Source of the DNA: Lantana camara | Lineage: Eukaryota > Streptophyta > Magnoliopsida > Lamiales > Verbenaceae | Direction: 5' to 3' | Assembly (NCBI GenBank): GCA_037501455.1 | Contig: CM074862.1 | Coordinates: 88,807,501-88,871,500, forward strand | DNA length: 64,000 bases | Shown here: in pieces, positions 24,301 to 35,031 of the stretch | Numbering within the stretch: the first letter of the stretch is position 1 | Layout: each line of letters begins with the position of its first letter | Program-made: the position numbers and the translations under genes | The notes under the pieces: generated by a model | Told to the model about the DNA's origin: nothing | Databases searched by the model: none | What the model saw: only the letters and a program-made list of their open reading frames with translations

Positions 24301-25451
24301 AATATTGTAATAGGTGCCTTGGTCAGGAATGAAGCTATTCTAGTTTGATCCCGCAATTTTTTTAATATACGGTTTAAACGAAGTATAATCATCTTGGTGA
24401 TTATTTTGAGCAATATGCTGCACAACGTAATTGGCTAAAACTCGTTTATTTTTGTCGAGCATTAATTTTTGAAATTAGACAAATAAACACCCGATAATCT
24501 TTGTTGGTTGCTCATTCATTGTCTATTTTCAGAGCATTCATCTGATTCTTTCTTCTTCTCATTATGGCTGACAGATGAAAGAAACTTGTTTGTTTATCCC
24601 TAAATTTGAGCCAATTAATTATCAACTCTTAAACCAAATCATCTCTTTTTGTTGCAATAGTTTATTATATTCTGCCCTCAATTCTTCCTCCAAATCATTT
24701 AAATATTTACCTTGTGTGTATCATGCATAATGCTTTAGAAATTCTTTGTATTTTTGTTTTTTGTTTTTTTTTTTGCTTTTCGAGCACATTGAAAACTATT
24801 CAAGAACCATTGTTTCTGGGCAATGATCCCAAGTCAAAATGTACTTCAAATTTTGATTCGGTCAATAAGTTGTATATTGCTACTTTGGAGAATGTAAAAA
24901 TAAATTGATAACTATTGGATCAATCTCATTTAGATTAAATTAAAAAAAATTTCATATCGTTTCTTGAACTCACACCAAATCTAACATTTTGAAATTTTTA
25001 ATCTAATCTTCAAAATTTTGTTACCATTACGCTTAATTAATTCTCACATATATTTCTAAAGATATTTCACAGTCGTTCTTAAATTTGGTATTCATATGCA
25101 TATACATTAAAATCAAGTAATTCTTTTTTTTAACCAACTATTCTTTATCTCTTTTTTATTTAATTTATCTCTTTTTTATATTCTCTTTGTCATTTGATCT
25201 TGCATTCTATTTTTTTATTTGTATTCTTCTAGTGAGTATTATTTCAGATTTATGTTTATTTTTTTTATAATTGATTTTATATATATAGTAGAAATAATTA
25301 AAAGAGTATATTTATATAAAATTTTAATCGAATATTGTAAAAATTATGTATAAAATTAGTATATATCTTATTTTTATATGCACACATATTGAGTTTTCTT
25401 AGTATTCTTAATTTAAAGTAACTTTGGTCTGAGAACCTACAATTCTAAATT
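24301..25451. other. AT-rich spacer
   Basis: No gene or recognisable element is visible, only low-complexity AT-rich sequence with poly-T runs. Confidence 0.5.
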
Positions 25452-26445
25452 GTAGAATTAAGAAACCAAAAACGCTATTTGTGTTTTGAAGTATCATATA
25501 AACTAAAGGAAGATTATATGGTTAGTTGGATTTAGATAATTAAAATTATATTAGTATTAGTTATAAAAATTATTACATTAGGATTAATTAATTTATTGAA
25601 AAATATTTTATGTAAATCATAAATTATATTATTTTGTTAATTAGATAAGTTTATAGAATTATAATATGATTATAATTTAAGATATGGATTTAGATAATTA
25701 AAACTATGGACTTATATAATTAGACTTACATTATGATTGATTTATTGAAAGTTATTCTATGTAATTTATTTAAATAATATTTTATTTTACATAATTACAA
25801 AATTTTATAAAGTGAATCAATTTGTTGTTTTTCAATTCATTAGATATATCTCATTATAACATTTTAAATTATAGGCCTCAAAATTAAAAAACAGGCAACT
25901 TATATTATAAAATTTGAATACAATTAATTAAAATTATAGAATTAAGAAACCAATAACGCTATTCTTGCTTTGAAGTATTTAGTTTATATTTTATCATATA
26001 AACTAAAGGAAGATTATATGGTTAATTAGATTTAAATAATTAAAATTATATTAGTATTAGTTAATTAAAAATATTACATTAGGATTAATTAATTTATTGA
26101 AAAATATTTTATATAAATCATTAAATTATATTATTTTGTTAATTAGATAAATTTATAGAATTATAATATGATTATATTTTAAGAAAGTTTATTGATTTAG
26201 ATAAATAGAACTATGGACTTATATAATTAGACTTACATTATGCTTGATTTATTGAAAATTATTTTATGTAACTTATCTAAATAATATTTTATTTTACATA
26301 ATTACAAAAATTTATTAAAATAAAGTGAATCAATTTGTTGTTTTTCAATTCATTAGATATATCTTATTATAACATTTTAAATTATAGGCCTTAAAATTAA
26401 AAAAATAGACAACTTATAATATAAAATTTGAATACAATTAATTAA
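25452..26445. repeat. tandem duplication of an AT-rich 485-bp unit
   Basis: The block starting TAGAATTAAGAAACCAA at 25452 recurs at 25937. The two units run in parallel to the end motif AATACAATTAATTAA (about 25920 and 26430). They differ by scattered substitutions and small indels. No coding frame is seen. Confidence 0.8.
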
Positions 26446-26986
26446 TATAGTAATATTAAAATAATCCTTGTTGAACTATATATCTTTTCTAGGTAAGTTG
26501 GAGAAATTTTACTTATACAAAGAATCCTATTTTATGTTAATATGTGCTTTTTAAATATAATTAATTAATAATCTATAACATGTATTTACATCATTATCCT
26601 TCACTAATAATTATTGAAATAATTATTGTGAGGATATTTTAGGCGATCCGTATTTTGTAAGAAACTATTCGTGCTTTTATAAGATATATATAGATAGATA
26701 TAGATAGATATAGCTATAGATAGAATAGAAATTTGGGACGCTGTTAAAATACTAAGGAAACAAGAATAACAAAAATTATAGTTTTTCAGAATTTACGAAC
26801 ATAGCAATAATATTTTTGTTGAAGGTATCAATAAATGTGACAATTATTCAAATATATATGACGTTGTGAAAAAGGATGAGGCAAAACATATATATAGCCA
26901 AAAATAACTGGTAATTAACCAGTCCACCGCAGTCCACAAACGATCTATAACAGCCACTGGTCGTTGGCCACCGACGGTGGAAGAAG
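26446..26986. promoter_or_regulatory. upstream region of the alpha/beta-hydrolase gene
   Basis: This is an AT-rich segment ending in the 5' leader of the hydrolase gene. It contains a TAGATA microsatellite (26684-26722). A TATATATAGCC stretch at 26885-26900, about 90 bp before the ATG, could serve as a TATA box; that is inference. Confidence 0.4.
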
Positions 26987-28830
26987 ATGGCCGTGGCTCT
27001 GGTTTCGCCGCCACTTCCTCCACCACCATCACTACTGAAATTCTCCACGTCGAGGCGCTGCTGCCGTTGCAGCTCCACTCTCTCTCAGAGTGACTCCATA
27101 TCTTCTCCACCCACAACTTCCACCACTTATCGCCCTGCTGTCATTCTTCCGGTTACTCTCTCTATCTCTGTCTCTGTCTGTGTGTGTGAGTGCATTTTGC
27201 ACCGAATTCTTAATTTGATGTGCTCTGAGTTTCAACACCCATTCGCAATTTGGGATTGTGTTTGTTGCAGGGACTGGGGAATAATACGAACGACTACCAG
27301 AAATTAGCCCTAATTTTGAAAGATTATGGGGTGCCAACAGCGATTGCAAAGGTTTCCAGAATTGATTGGCTGAGAAATGCCGCTGGCTTACTGGACTCAA
27401 ATTATTGGCGAGGCACTCTCCAACCTCGACCAGTTCTCGATTGGTTAGTACTTTTTACTCTGCCCTTCATTTCCATTTCCACTTCTAATTGTGTCAGTAT
27501 ATTCATTCTGTAGTTTATGGTAGGTATCTGAAAAGGATTGAAGAAGCTGTGAACGAGGCCAAGGAATTGTCCCAAGGTTTACTGATTTTAACCATTGACA
27601 GTTGATTCAAGTTTTTGCTGAATCGACGAGACTTAGAAAAATTTCCTTTGTAGGTTCAAGCTTATCTTTGATTGGGCACTCAGCAGGAGGATGGTTGGCT
27701 CGTGTTTATTTGCAGGAATTTGGGCCATCTGATGTTTCCCTACTGTTGACATTAGGGACTCCGCACCTGTATGTAATTCTAGCTACGCTTACATCCCCAG
27801 TTTTCGCCTAATTACTGAAACTTCCCTTGAGATTTTCTCTCGCCTAATTACTGAAACTTCCCTTGGGATTTTCTCTCGTACTATATGATAGCCTAACTCA
27901 TACTATTATAGTCATGAATTTTAAGTCCAACATTGATGTAAGTTAGGGACTGGAATAGTCAGATTTCATGAATCCAAATGTGAAATAACTTATTTGACTG
28001 GGGGAAGTTTGTGTAATTATGACAAATTTTCGGACATGTCAGTGTAATTATCGAAAAAAAATCTGCTAAGTTTCATTTGTTGTTTCTCTGCTTTCTCTTG
28101 GTTATGAAATGCTTTGATTTGTTAAATTATGGACTTTATTTGTGGTTTTGATGGAGGGTATTTTTGTTTTCATTATGTTAGTGCACCGCCGAAAGGTGTA
28201 TCAGGAGTCATCGATCAAACAAGAGGCCTCTTGGATTATGTTGAAAAGAATTGTGCTAAAGCTGTGTATTCGCCGGAACTAAGATATGTGTGCGTTGCAG
28301 GGAGGTAAATTGAAAATCGTGGTCCCAGGTGCTTCATTATAGTTACCCGAAACTCTGTCATTTCCACATTAGCATACTTGAATTGGTTCATTTGACAGGT
28401 ATATACAAGGGGCTCCTTTATTTGGATCAACCAATAACAACTCCCCTGTTATGGTTGAAACCAATCAGCCAGTTGGTGAAATGACCGCAATTGATCCATC
28501 AGCACCGGCATCTTCCACCTTTCAAGCTCGATTTGTCGGTCAAGGGTATAAGCAGGTAAATTCTAATGCAGTGAAGAGCGTTGTTTCCTATTTTGCTTCC
28601 TCATACCTTCAATATGTGTGAGCATTTGGAGAATATTGCATTAGGTTTGTGGGCAAGTAGATGTATGGGGCGATGGCGTCGTGCCAGAAATGTCAGCACA
28701 TCTGGAAGGTGCATTGAACATCAGTTTGGAGGGAGTTTACCATTCGCCTGTAGGTTCTGATGATGAAACGAGACCGTGGTATGGCTCTCCTGCAGTTGTT
28801 GAGCAATGGATACACCACCTCCTCAACTAA
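26987..28830 (+). CDS. alpha/beta-hydrolase superfamily protein, probably plastid-targeted
   Basis: Seven exons with GT-AG borders (26987-27151, 27271-27443, 27524-27576, 27654-27768, 28182-28304, 28399-28555, 28645-28830) give 323 residues. The first 50 residues are Ser/Pro/Arg-rich with almost no acids, like a chloroplast transit peptide. The fold follows: RPAVILPGLGNN (oxyanion region), the nucleophile elbow GHSAGG with Ser140, candidate Asp272 in WGDGVVP and candidate His295 in VYHSP. It looks like the plant lipase-like family related to PGAP1-type hydrolases. I recall an Arabidopsis relative annotated only as alpha/beta-hydrolase superfamily protein. The substrate is unknown. The ATG is the first in frame after a short leader. 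No lesion is visible. It converges on the SWIB gene. Confidence 0.92.
27769..28181. other. intron 4 of the hydrolase gene with repeats
   Basis: The intron holds a 36-bp tandem duplication starting CGCCTAATTACTGAAACT (27805-27840 and 27841-27876). It also holds a decayed stretch (27945-28060) with GGGGGAAGTTTGTGTAATTA, similar to a stretch in the CACTA intron at about 15870-15960. Both resemble fragments of Mutator-type MITEs. Confidence 0.6.
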
Positions 28831-29189
28831 TTGTGCATATAAGATCCCTATATCAATCAAAAATGTGTAGATTCTTGTACCAATTCATCCGATTGTAAAA
28901 TTCAGAAAAAATTATTCGGAATTATAATAGCTAGCGGCACCCGATTCTGATACATTTAAGCATAACTAAGCCCACCACACACACAATGAGCGAGATTAAG
29001 AGAAAAGCAAATGTTGTAACCGCATCAAATCATCATCCTACATGTTTTGTACATGACCTCAAGCTAGAAAGGAACATATGCACATAGTTTTGTACACAAA
29101 AACTTCTGTGCAATGTGAGAATTTAGAGAGAATTCACCAACGGTTACTTGACAAAAGTTGGATAGAAGCTAGAAACCAAACACGGTTAA
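28831..29189. other. shared 3' flank of the two convergent host genes
   Basis: This 359-bp segment lies between the stop codons of the hydrolase gene (plus strand) and the SWIB gene (minus strand), so it holds both 3' untranslated regions. The untranslated regions may overlap. No other feature is visible. Confidence 0.6.
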
Positions 29190-30855
29190 TTAATTAGCCT
29201 TCACAAAATGAGGGGAAAGCAGCTTCGCAATCTCAAGAAACCCCACTTTATCCTTTCCATCGAATAGTTTCTTCAGCTTTGAATCACAAAATATCTCCCT
29301 CTTATCGGACGGGTTCTGCAACCAGAAACATCAAAACACTCATCTGAGTCCACTAAACAGAACAAAAAATGAAACTATGAAACGCATCCCTTTTAAAACA
29401 AAAATTGATCAATGCAGAGACTTACACGTATGTTTTCCATAAATTAACAAACAATGCGAAAGAACTGTACAAAAATGTGCTCGCATTTCATATTATAGCA
29501 CTCATGCCAAATCCCTCACATTCAATGTTAGCGAATGTAGAATATTTTCCAGACGTGTAAAGATGTTCACACAATAGGACTTAAACCTCGAATACACTGA
29601 ACAGTTGGAATACTCAGCACTCTGTGTTGGAAGACATGCCTCTCAATCTTACTTCAATATTAAGTAAACTGTTAAGCCAATGTGCAGGTAAAGTGAAAAA
29701 CACACTACATGTGATCTGAACTTTGCCGATCAAATAAGCTCTAATTACCCAAAAATTAGAGCGCAATATTTTCCATTCGTGTTCTGCATAATAAGCACTC
29801 ATAAGCTTCACAGTTAACAAAAAATCACAAAGCAAGAAGAAATCATAGCTATCTTTCACCAAAAAGAGTTAGTTAAACCAAAACGATAGGAATAATAAGG
29901 AGCTGTTTGCAGATTATAACACCCTCACCGGCATGATCGAGAATACTCCAGCACTTTCAGTTAAAACTCTAAACCAGCAATGCAGAACAAATAAATTTCA
30001 CCATCTCCCACAAGATTCTAGAACCACAGAGACCAAAAAGGCAAGAAGAAACAACCTAAATTTCTTGTCAAATCTTCGAAACAAAAAAAGACTACAATTA
30101 TAAAACAAAAGAGGCAAAGAACAGGGAATAGAATAGACAGATGAGGGGAAAGTCTCAGCTAAACAACCAACATAGTTCCACAAGCATTTCCTTGCCAAAA
30201 AAGCTAGTAACGAAAAGAGTTTAAGGTTCTCTATGACTCCAACAGATGTACATACAGGAGAACAGAAACAAACAATACACAGATGGTTTTACACTCCAAA
30301 ACGTGCGGATAATTTTACACATATTTACCGTTAATCTAACGGATTGATGACCGCAATATGCAAATAATACCCTATATCCCAAAACTGGAAACGAAACTAA
30401 CCTAATTTCAACCGAAGGCGATTAGCTAAAAACCCTTCTGTTTGGGTTAAGCGAATCCTAATCCTGTCTCCGATTAAAAATTAATTTTCCACTTCCACGT
30501 TGGGTATCCTTTAAACAAACCCAGAAAGGCACGATAAGGAGGAATAAAACATACAAAAATCCAACAATAATACCTGGAGATTGTTGAGCTTGATGTACTC
30601 CCAAAGCTTCTTAACAGCTTCGGCACGAGAAATTTCCGGGGCACCCACTACGCTCTCAAGGGCGGGCGAAACAGGAATCACTTTCATAATCCCCGAAGTC
30701 GAAGCCTTCTTCTCCTTCTGGGGTTTCGCAGCGGCGGCGGGGGTGGTTTTTTTGGCGGAGGAGGAGGAAATGTTGGTCTTAGAAAGAGGAGCGGCGGACT
30801 TGGAGGCGGAGAATAGGGCTCTAGCTCCCCGGAGAAACCCAGATGGAGTTGACAT
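29190..30855 (-). CDS. short SWIB/MDM2-domain protein, organelle-targeted type
   Basis: Two exons (30855-30574 and 29315-29190) separated by a 1258-bp GT-AG intron encode 135 residues. The N-terminus is rich in Ser, Ala, Lys and Arg (PSGFLRGARALFSASKSAA), typical of organelle targeting. A lysine-rich linker follows, then the SWIB fold (RAEAVKKLWEYIKLNNLQ, then NPSDKREIFCDSKLKKLF and FLEIAKLLSPHF). The intron falls inside the domain, right after NNLQ. Short plant SWIB proteins of this size act in chloroplast or mitochondrial nucleoids or in chromatin. The role here is inferred from the domain alone. The upstream open frame lacks an ATG, so I start at 30855. Confidence 0.92.
29316..30573. other. 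intron of the SWIB gene
   Basis: The intron is bounded by GTATTATTG (donor side, minus strand) and TGGTTGCAG (acceptor side). Its content is AT-rich with no recognisable insertion. Small open frames within it (for example 29614-29862) have no domain. Confidence 0.8.
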
Positions 30856-30924
30856 TGGAGAGTCCGGTGGGGTTTTGGCGTTCGAATTCACGGAGGTTTG
30901 AAATTGACGGCGGCGGAGAGACAC

Positions 30925-31440
30925 TGAGACTCAAGTGTTTGTTGCGTTTGAGTGTAGAGAGAGAATCAAGTGCGTGGGTGTTTATTTAATACGATTTCCC
31001 CTTTCAAAATGTATTTTTGGTCCTCTGCGTTTATCTAATTACATATTTAGCCCTCAAATTATCAATTTTCGGGAAGATAGTACCTATATTGTCTACATAT
31101 ATAATTCTGTTGCGTCGGATAGAGAAATAATATTTCTAAATTATTTAGTGTTTATATGTTTTTATTTTTTTTAACTAAATTCTAAAAGTTCAGAATTCTC
31201 ATACATGCATGGCGCATGCATATCTAAGGAAAATATCTAAAATTATTTGGATTCAAAATAAGGTAGAATCCCACAATCTTCTCAGATTTTGTTGGTCATA
31301 AATATTTAAATACAAAACATAAGTATCAATAAAGTAAAAAAAAATGATTTAACTTAATTTAAACCCTAACGAATCAATTTTATTCAATAGAATTATAGAA
31401 CTTTTGTTATATTTTTGTCAAAAAAGTGTTGGGTCCAGCC
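30925..31440. promoter_or_regulatory. upstream region of the SWIB gene
   Basis: This is the spacer upstream of the minus-strand SWIB gene. A telobox-type motif (AAACCCTAA) lies at 31361-31369 and is common in promoters of plant organelle, ribosomal and growth genes. The function here is inferred. Confidence 0.4.
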
Positions 31441-32099
31441 CACCAATCATTTGTTGGCCCAATTAGAATTAATAATTTAAAGCCCATAAAATCTTTTCTT
31501 AGTTGATTAGGTTTTATCTTGGTTTAGTATTAAGAGTTGATCGAACAACAGCTTTTTCCTTCAAGAAAGAGAAATATTTTACGCACAGTTTTTCTGTAGT
31601 TTTCTGGGCGGTGACAGCATCTTCGTGCGGATGATCGGAAGGTCATTTTGTGGTCCAATTGAGTTGATTTTCGGATAGCAGGTTCCTAACTCATCGAACT
31701 TGAAAGTGAACGGTGGAGATCGGATTTGAAGCACTGTAAGTCAGGTTTTTTGGTGCGTGAATAGCAGCACGTTTTCGGCCTGGTTTCTGTTTTTTTTTTT
31801 TTTTTTTTTTTTGCCTTTTGTGTTATAGTTCGTTTTGGATCAAATCGGTGTTTGGTTCGTGTTTGGAGTTAGATATATTGGTGTTTGAATTGTTGTAATT
31901 TTGCCTCGTATTATGGTGGATTTGTTTTTGGGTCTCGTAGGTCTCGTGGTTTTTACTCTTCGTTTTGAAGGGGTTATCCACGTTAAATCTAGTGTCTCTG
32001 TTATTCTTGGTTGATTGATTATTTTTCTATCCTTTGGCATACTTGGTTGATTGTTTATTGGGCATTTGGAGAGGAGCTTTTAATAAGGAGAATAGCTTG
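31428..32099. other. unassigned segment: possible promoter or LTR remnant
   Basis: The segment begins TGTTGGGTCCAGCCCACC and has TGGGCC-class (site II) motifs at about 31452-31480. It then has leader-like sequence ending in a donor-like CACTGTAAGTCAGG near 31732, and a poly-T run at 31787-31812. It could be a promoter with a 5' leader exon whose coding part has been displaced, or one end of an LTR. No partner LTR or CDS was found. Confidence 0.35.
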
Positions 32100-32728
32100 A
32101 TCAATCATATTCATACCCAAAGTATGAGCATGTAAATGGTTCATACAATTTTCATGAACTTTAAAAACCTCCAAAATATTTTTAAAATTGATAGAGTAAA
32201 GACTAGGGATATCGGCAAAATTAGACAAGATTTTATATGAGTAGTTTTGCCAATCCACAGGTCGTATCAACTCATTATTCATATTTCTTAGTGTTCATAC
32301 TTAGGTTGTGAATGGTCGATACGAATTTCATGAACTTTAAAGACTTGCAAATTTTTTTTTAAAATTGATAGGGTAAAGACTAGGGATATCGGTAAAATTC
32401 GACAAGTTTTTTTATATGAGTTGTTTTGCTAATCAAAAGGTCGTATAAACTCGTTTCATATTTATTAATGTTCATACTTAGTTTTTGAATTGGTTGATGT
32501 GATTTTCATTAACTTTAAAGACCTCTAAAATATTTTTAAAATTGATAGGGTAAACACTAGGGATATCGGCAAAATTCGACATGTTTTTTTATGTGAGTAG
32601 TTTTACATATCAAAAGGTCATATCAACTCATTATTCATATTTCTTTCTATTCATTCTTAGTTTGTAAATGGTTCATACAATTTTCATGAACTTCAAAAAC
32701 CTACAAAATATTTTTAAAATTGATAGGG
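32100..32728. repeat. satellite-like tandem repeat, about 177-bp monomer, 3.5 copies
   Basis: The motif TCATGAACTTTAAA and its diverged forms recur at 32152, 32328, 32506 and 32684, a period of 176-178 bp. Each monomer also carries ATTGATAGGGTAAAGACTAGG and GATATCGG blocks at the same offset. The array breaks off mid-monomer at 32728, where gypsy RT sequence begins. A monomer near 177 bp is in the size range of plant centromeric satellites; the identity is unknown. Confidence 0.85.
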
Positions 32729-33590
32729 CTTCAATACAAGATATGAGCATTATGAATTTGTGGTTATGCCTTTTGGTTTAACGAATGCTCCGGCTGCTTT
32801 TTATGGATATGATGCATAGAATCTTTCCACCGTTTCTTGATAAATTCGTTGTGATCTTCATTGATGATATTTTGGTGTTCTCCAAGTCAGTCGAGGAACA
32901 TGCAAGGCATCTCAAGCTTGTGTTGAAAACTTTGAAGGAGCATCAATTTTTTGCAAAGTTTAGCAAATGCGAGTTTTGGATTGACCGGGTGTCTTTCTTG
33001 GGTCATATTATTTCAAGGAATGGATTTGAGGTCGATCCTTCGAAGATTGAAGTGGTGTTAAAGTGGGAGAAACCAAAGAATGCCTCTGAGATTAGAAGCC
33101 TCTTAGGATTGGCGGGATATTATAGGAGGTTCGTGCAAGATTTTTCAAAAATCGCTGCTCCCTTAACCCGGTTGACAAAGAAAGATGTCAAGTATGAGTG
33201 GAATGAGAAATGTGATAAGAGCTTCAATATCTTGAAAGAGAAGTTGGTTTCAGCTCCGGTTTTAACTCTTCCGGAGGGTTCGGAAGGATATGCTGTGTAT
33301 ACGGACGCGTCGAAGGAAGGTTTGGGGTGTGTTTTAACTCTGAACGGGAAGGTGATTGCGTATGCTTCTCGGAAGTTGAAGGATTATGAAACGAATTACC
33401 CGACACATGATTTGGAACTCGCAACGGTGGTGTTTGCACTCGGGAAGTGGAGGCATTACTTGTACGGGGTAACTTTTGAAATTTTCACCGATCATAAGAG
33501 TCTCCAATACTTGTTTACTCAGAAGGATCTTAATATGAGGCAACGACGATGAATGGAATGGTTAGAGGATTATGATTGTGTTGTCCAAGT
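32729..33590 (+). pseudogene. Ty3/gypsy RT-RNase H fragment, truncated at both ends
   Basis: The plus strand encodes RT from [16 protein letters not shown] through the catalytic [13 protein letters not shown] into RNase H ([30 protein letters not shown]). An extra T in the run at about 32799-32803 shifts the frame before FMDMMHRIF, and a TGA at 33550-33552 replaces the usual Trp after NMRQRR. The fragment starts abruptly at the satellite and ends abruptly at about 33590. It is the same family as element B at 51754-53628, in opposite orientation. Confidence 0.9.
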
Positions 33591-33711
33591 TACCTTTTTT
33601 TAACTTCTATTATTACTATTATTATTTTTTATTATTTTTTATTATTATTTTTTTTGGGCTCTATGGAAAAAATTCAAATGTAAATTCTACCTCAATGGAC
33701 ACAATCGATTA
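33591..33711. repeat. ATT-rich simple repeat
   Basis: A run of TATTATTATT and poly-T (33594-33655) abuts the end of the gypsy fragment. Confidence 0.7.
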
Positions 33712-33721
33712 TAATTATAAA

Positions 33722-34199
33722 GGGTTAATTACATCTAGACCCCTTCCGAGTTTAGTATATTACAATTGGACCCCTGTTAGTTATTTTATTACAGTTTGAC
33801 CCCTTCTAAAATTTTGAAATTAATAAAAGGTGAAAAAAAGGTACGATTCCGTTAAATATTTCACGTTATATTCCAAATAATTGCGTTATATTCCAAATAA
33901 TTTTGAAATGACCATTATGTTTGGTTCTAAGATCATGTTTTATAAAAGTAGGAAAAAAAAATCACGTCTTTTTAGAATAAATAAACGGTTAAACAAACAA
34001 TTATTTCACAATTATTTTGAATATAATGGTTATTTCACAATTATTTGGAACATTCCGTGAAATATTTAACGAAATTGTATCTTTTCTTCACCGTTTAGTA
34101 ATTTCGAAATTTTAGAAGGGGTCAAACTGTAATAAAATGACTAACAGGGGTCCAATTGTAATATACTAAACTCGGAAGGGGTCTAGATGTAATTAACCC
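33722..34199. mobile_element. Mutator-type MITE, 478 bp
   Basis: Terminal inverted repeats read GGGTTAATTACATCTAGACC and, at the right end, its inverse. The inverted match continues for about 100 bp on each side (for example CCCTTCCGAGTTTAGTATAT). The element is flanked by TAATTATAAA on both sides (33712-33721 and 34200-34209), a 9-10-bp duplication as in Mutator-like elements. The terminal sequence is related to the MITE at 19653-19886. The internal AT-rich part has no coding frame. Confidence 0.85.
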
Positions 34200-34209
34200 T
34201 AATTATAAA

Positions 34210-35031
34210 TGTAATATGTTTGTCACTCATTTATTCTTTTTAAATTTTTCACAAACCACATGATAGGTATAAAATATCATGTCCTCATTATATTGATTGG
34301 AGCGAGTCGAGTTTTGATAAAAAATCACCCTGGTTAGTTGAGGACTTGAGGTTGAGCCATCTCCTGTCAAATATATTGTCTTTCTTAATTGTAATTTAGT
34401 AGATATCGTACATTATAAATTAGAGCGGCCTAAAATTAGACAGCCTTGTGAAAAATTTAATATTAGTTACCCCATTTTAGTAGAGTAAGGTTTGCCATTG
34501 TACAAGTTAAAATTACCGTGCACGGAGTATAGTGACATATTTAATATAAACTTACTTGTCAACTTTTGTCCACTTTTCTATCTAAACTGCAACAATTAGT
34601 CAATTATTAATATATATTCTTTATTACGAGTTCAACATGAATTTCGTTGTTATTTAATCGTTCTCCTCGAAAAACAATCTATATGTTTTTTTTTGTAAAA
34701 TTCAGAAGCAAAAGGTCTATTCATAAAAATAAATAAATAAATAATCTACTCATATGTTTTGTTTTGGTTTAAATCCATGTTGGTGTACTCTGTTTTTGGG
34801 TTAATTTAATCAAAAGAGAACCTTTTTCTTTTTGAACATTATTTTTTTAAACTATAGTTTCAATTATTTTTGTGGATAATAAGGGAAGAAAATCTTCATT
34901 GTTAGATTAGATCAATCATCGAATCAAATATCCCACTGAACTCTTATTTATATATCGGCTCGTCCTTAGTTTCTAGGAAATGATTATACTTCTCTGTCAT
35001 CCTTATGCTATAATTATTTTTATGTATACAG
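34210..35031. other. AT-rich spacer
   Basis: No gene or element boundary is seen. The segment may include the left part of the Helitron, whose 5' end I cannot place. Confidence 0.4.

Noticed and set aside
30581..30901. 106-codon plus-strand frame
   Set aside because: It is antisense to exon 1 of the SWIB gene.
32055..32282. 75-codon minus-strand frame
   Set aside because: It lies in the satellite-like repeat and the frame is not kept in the other monomers.
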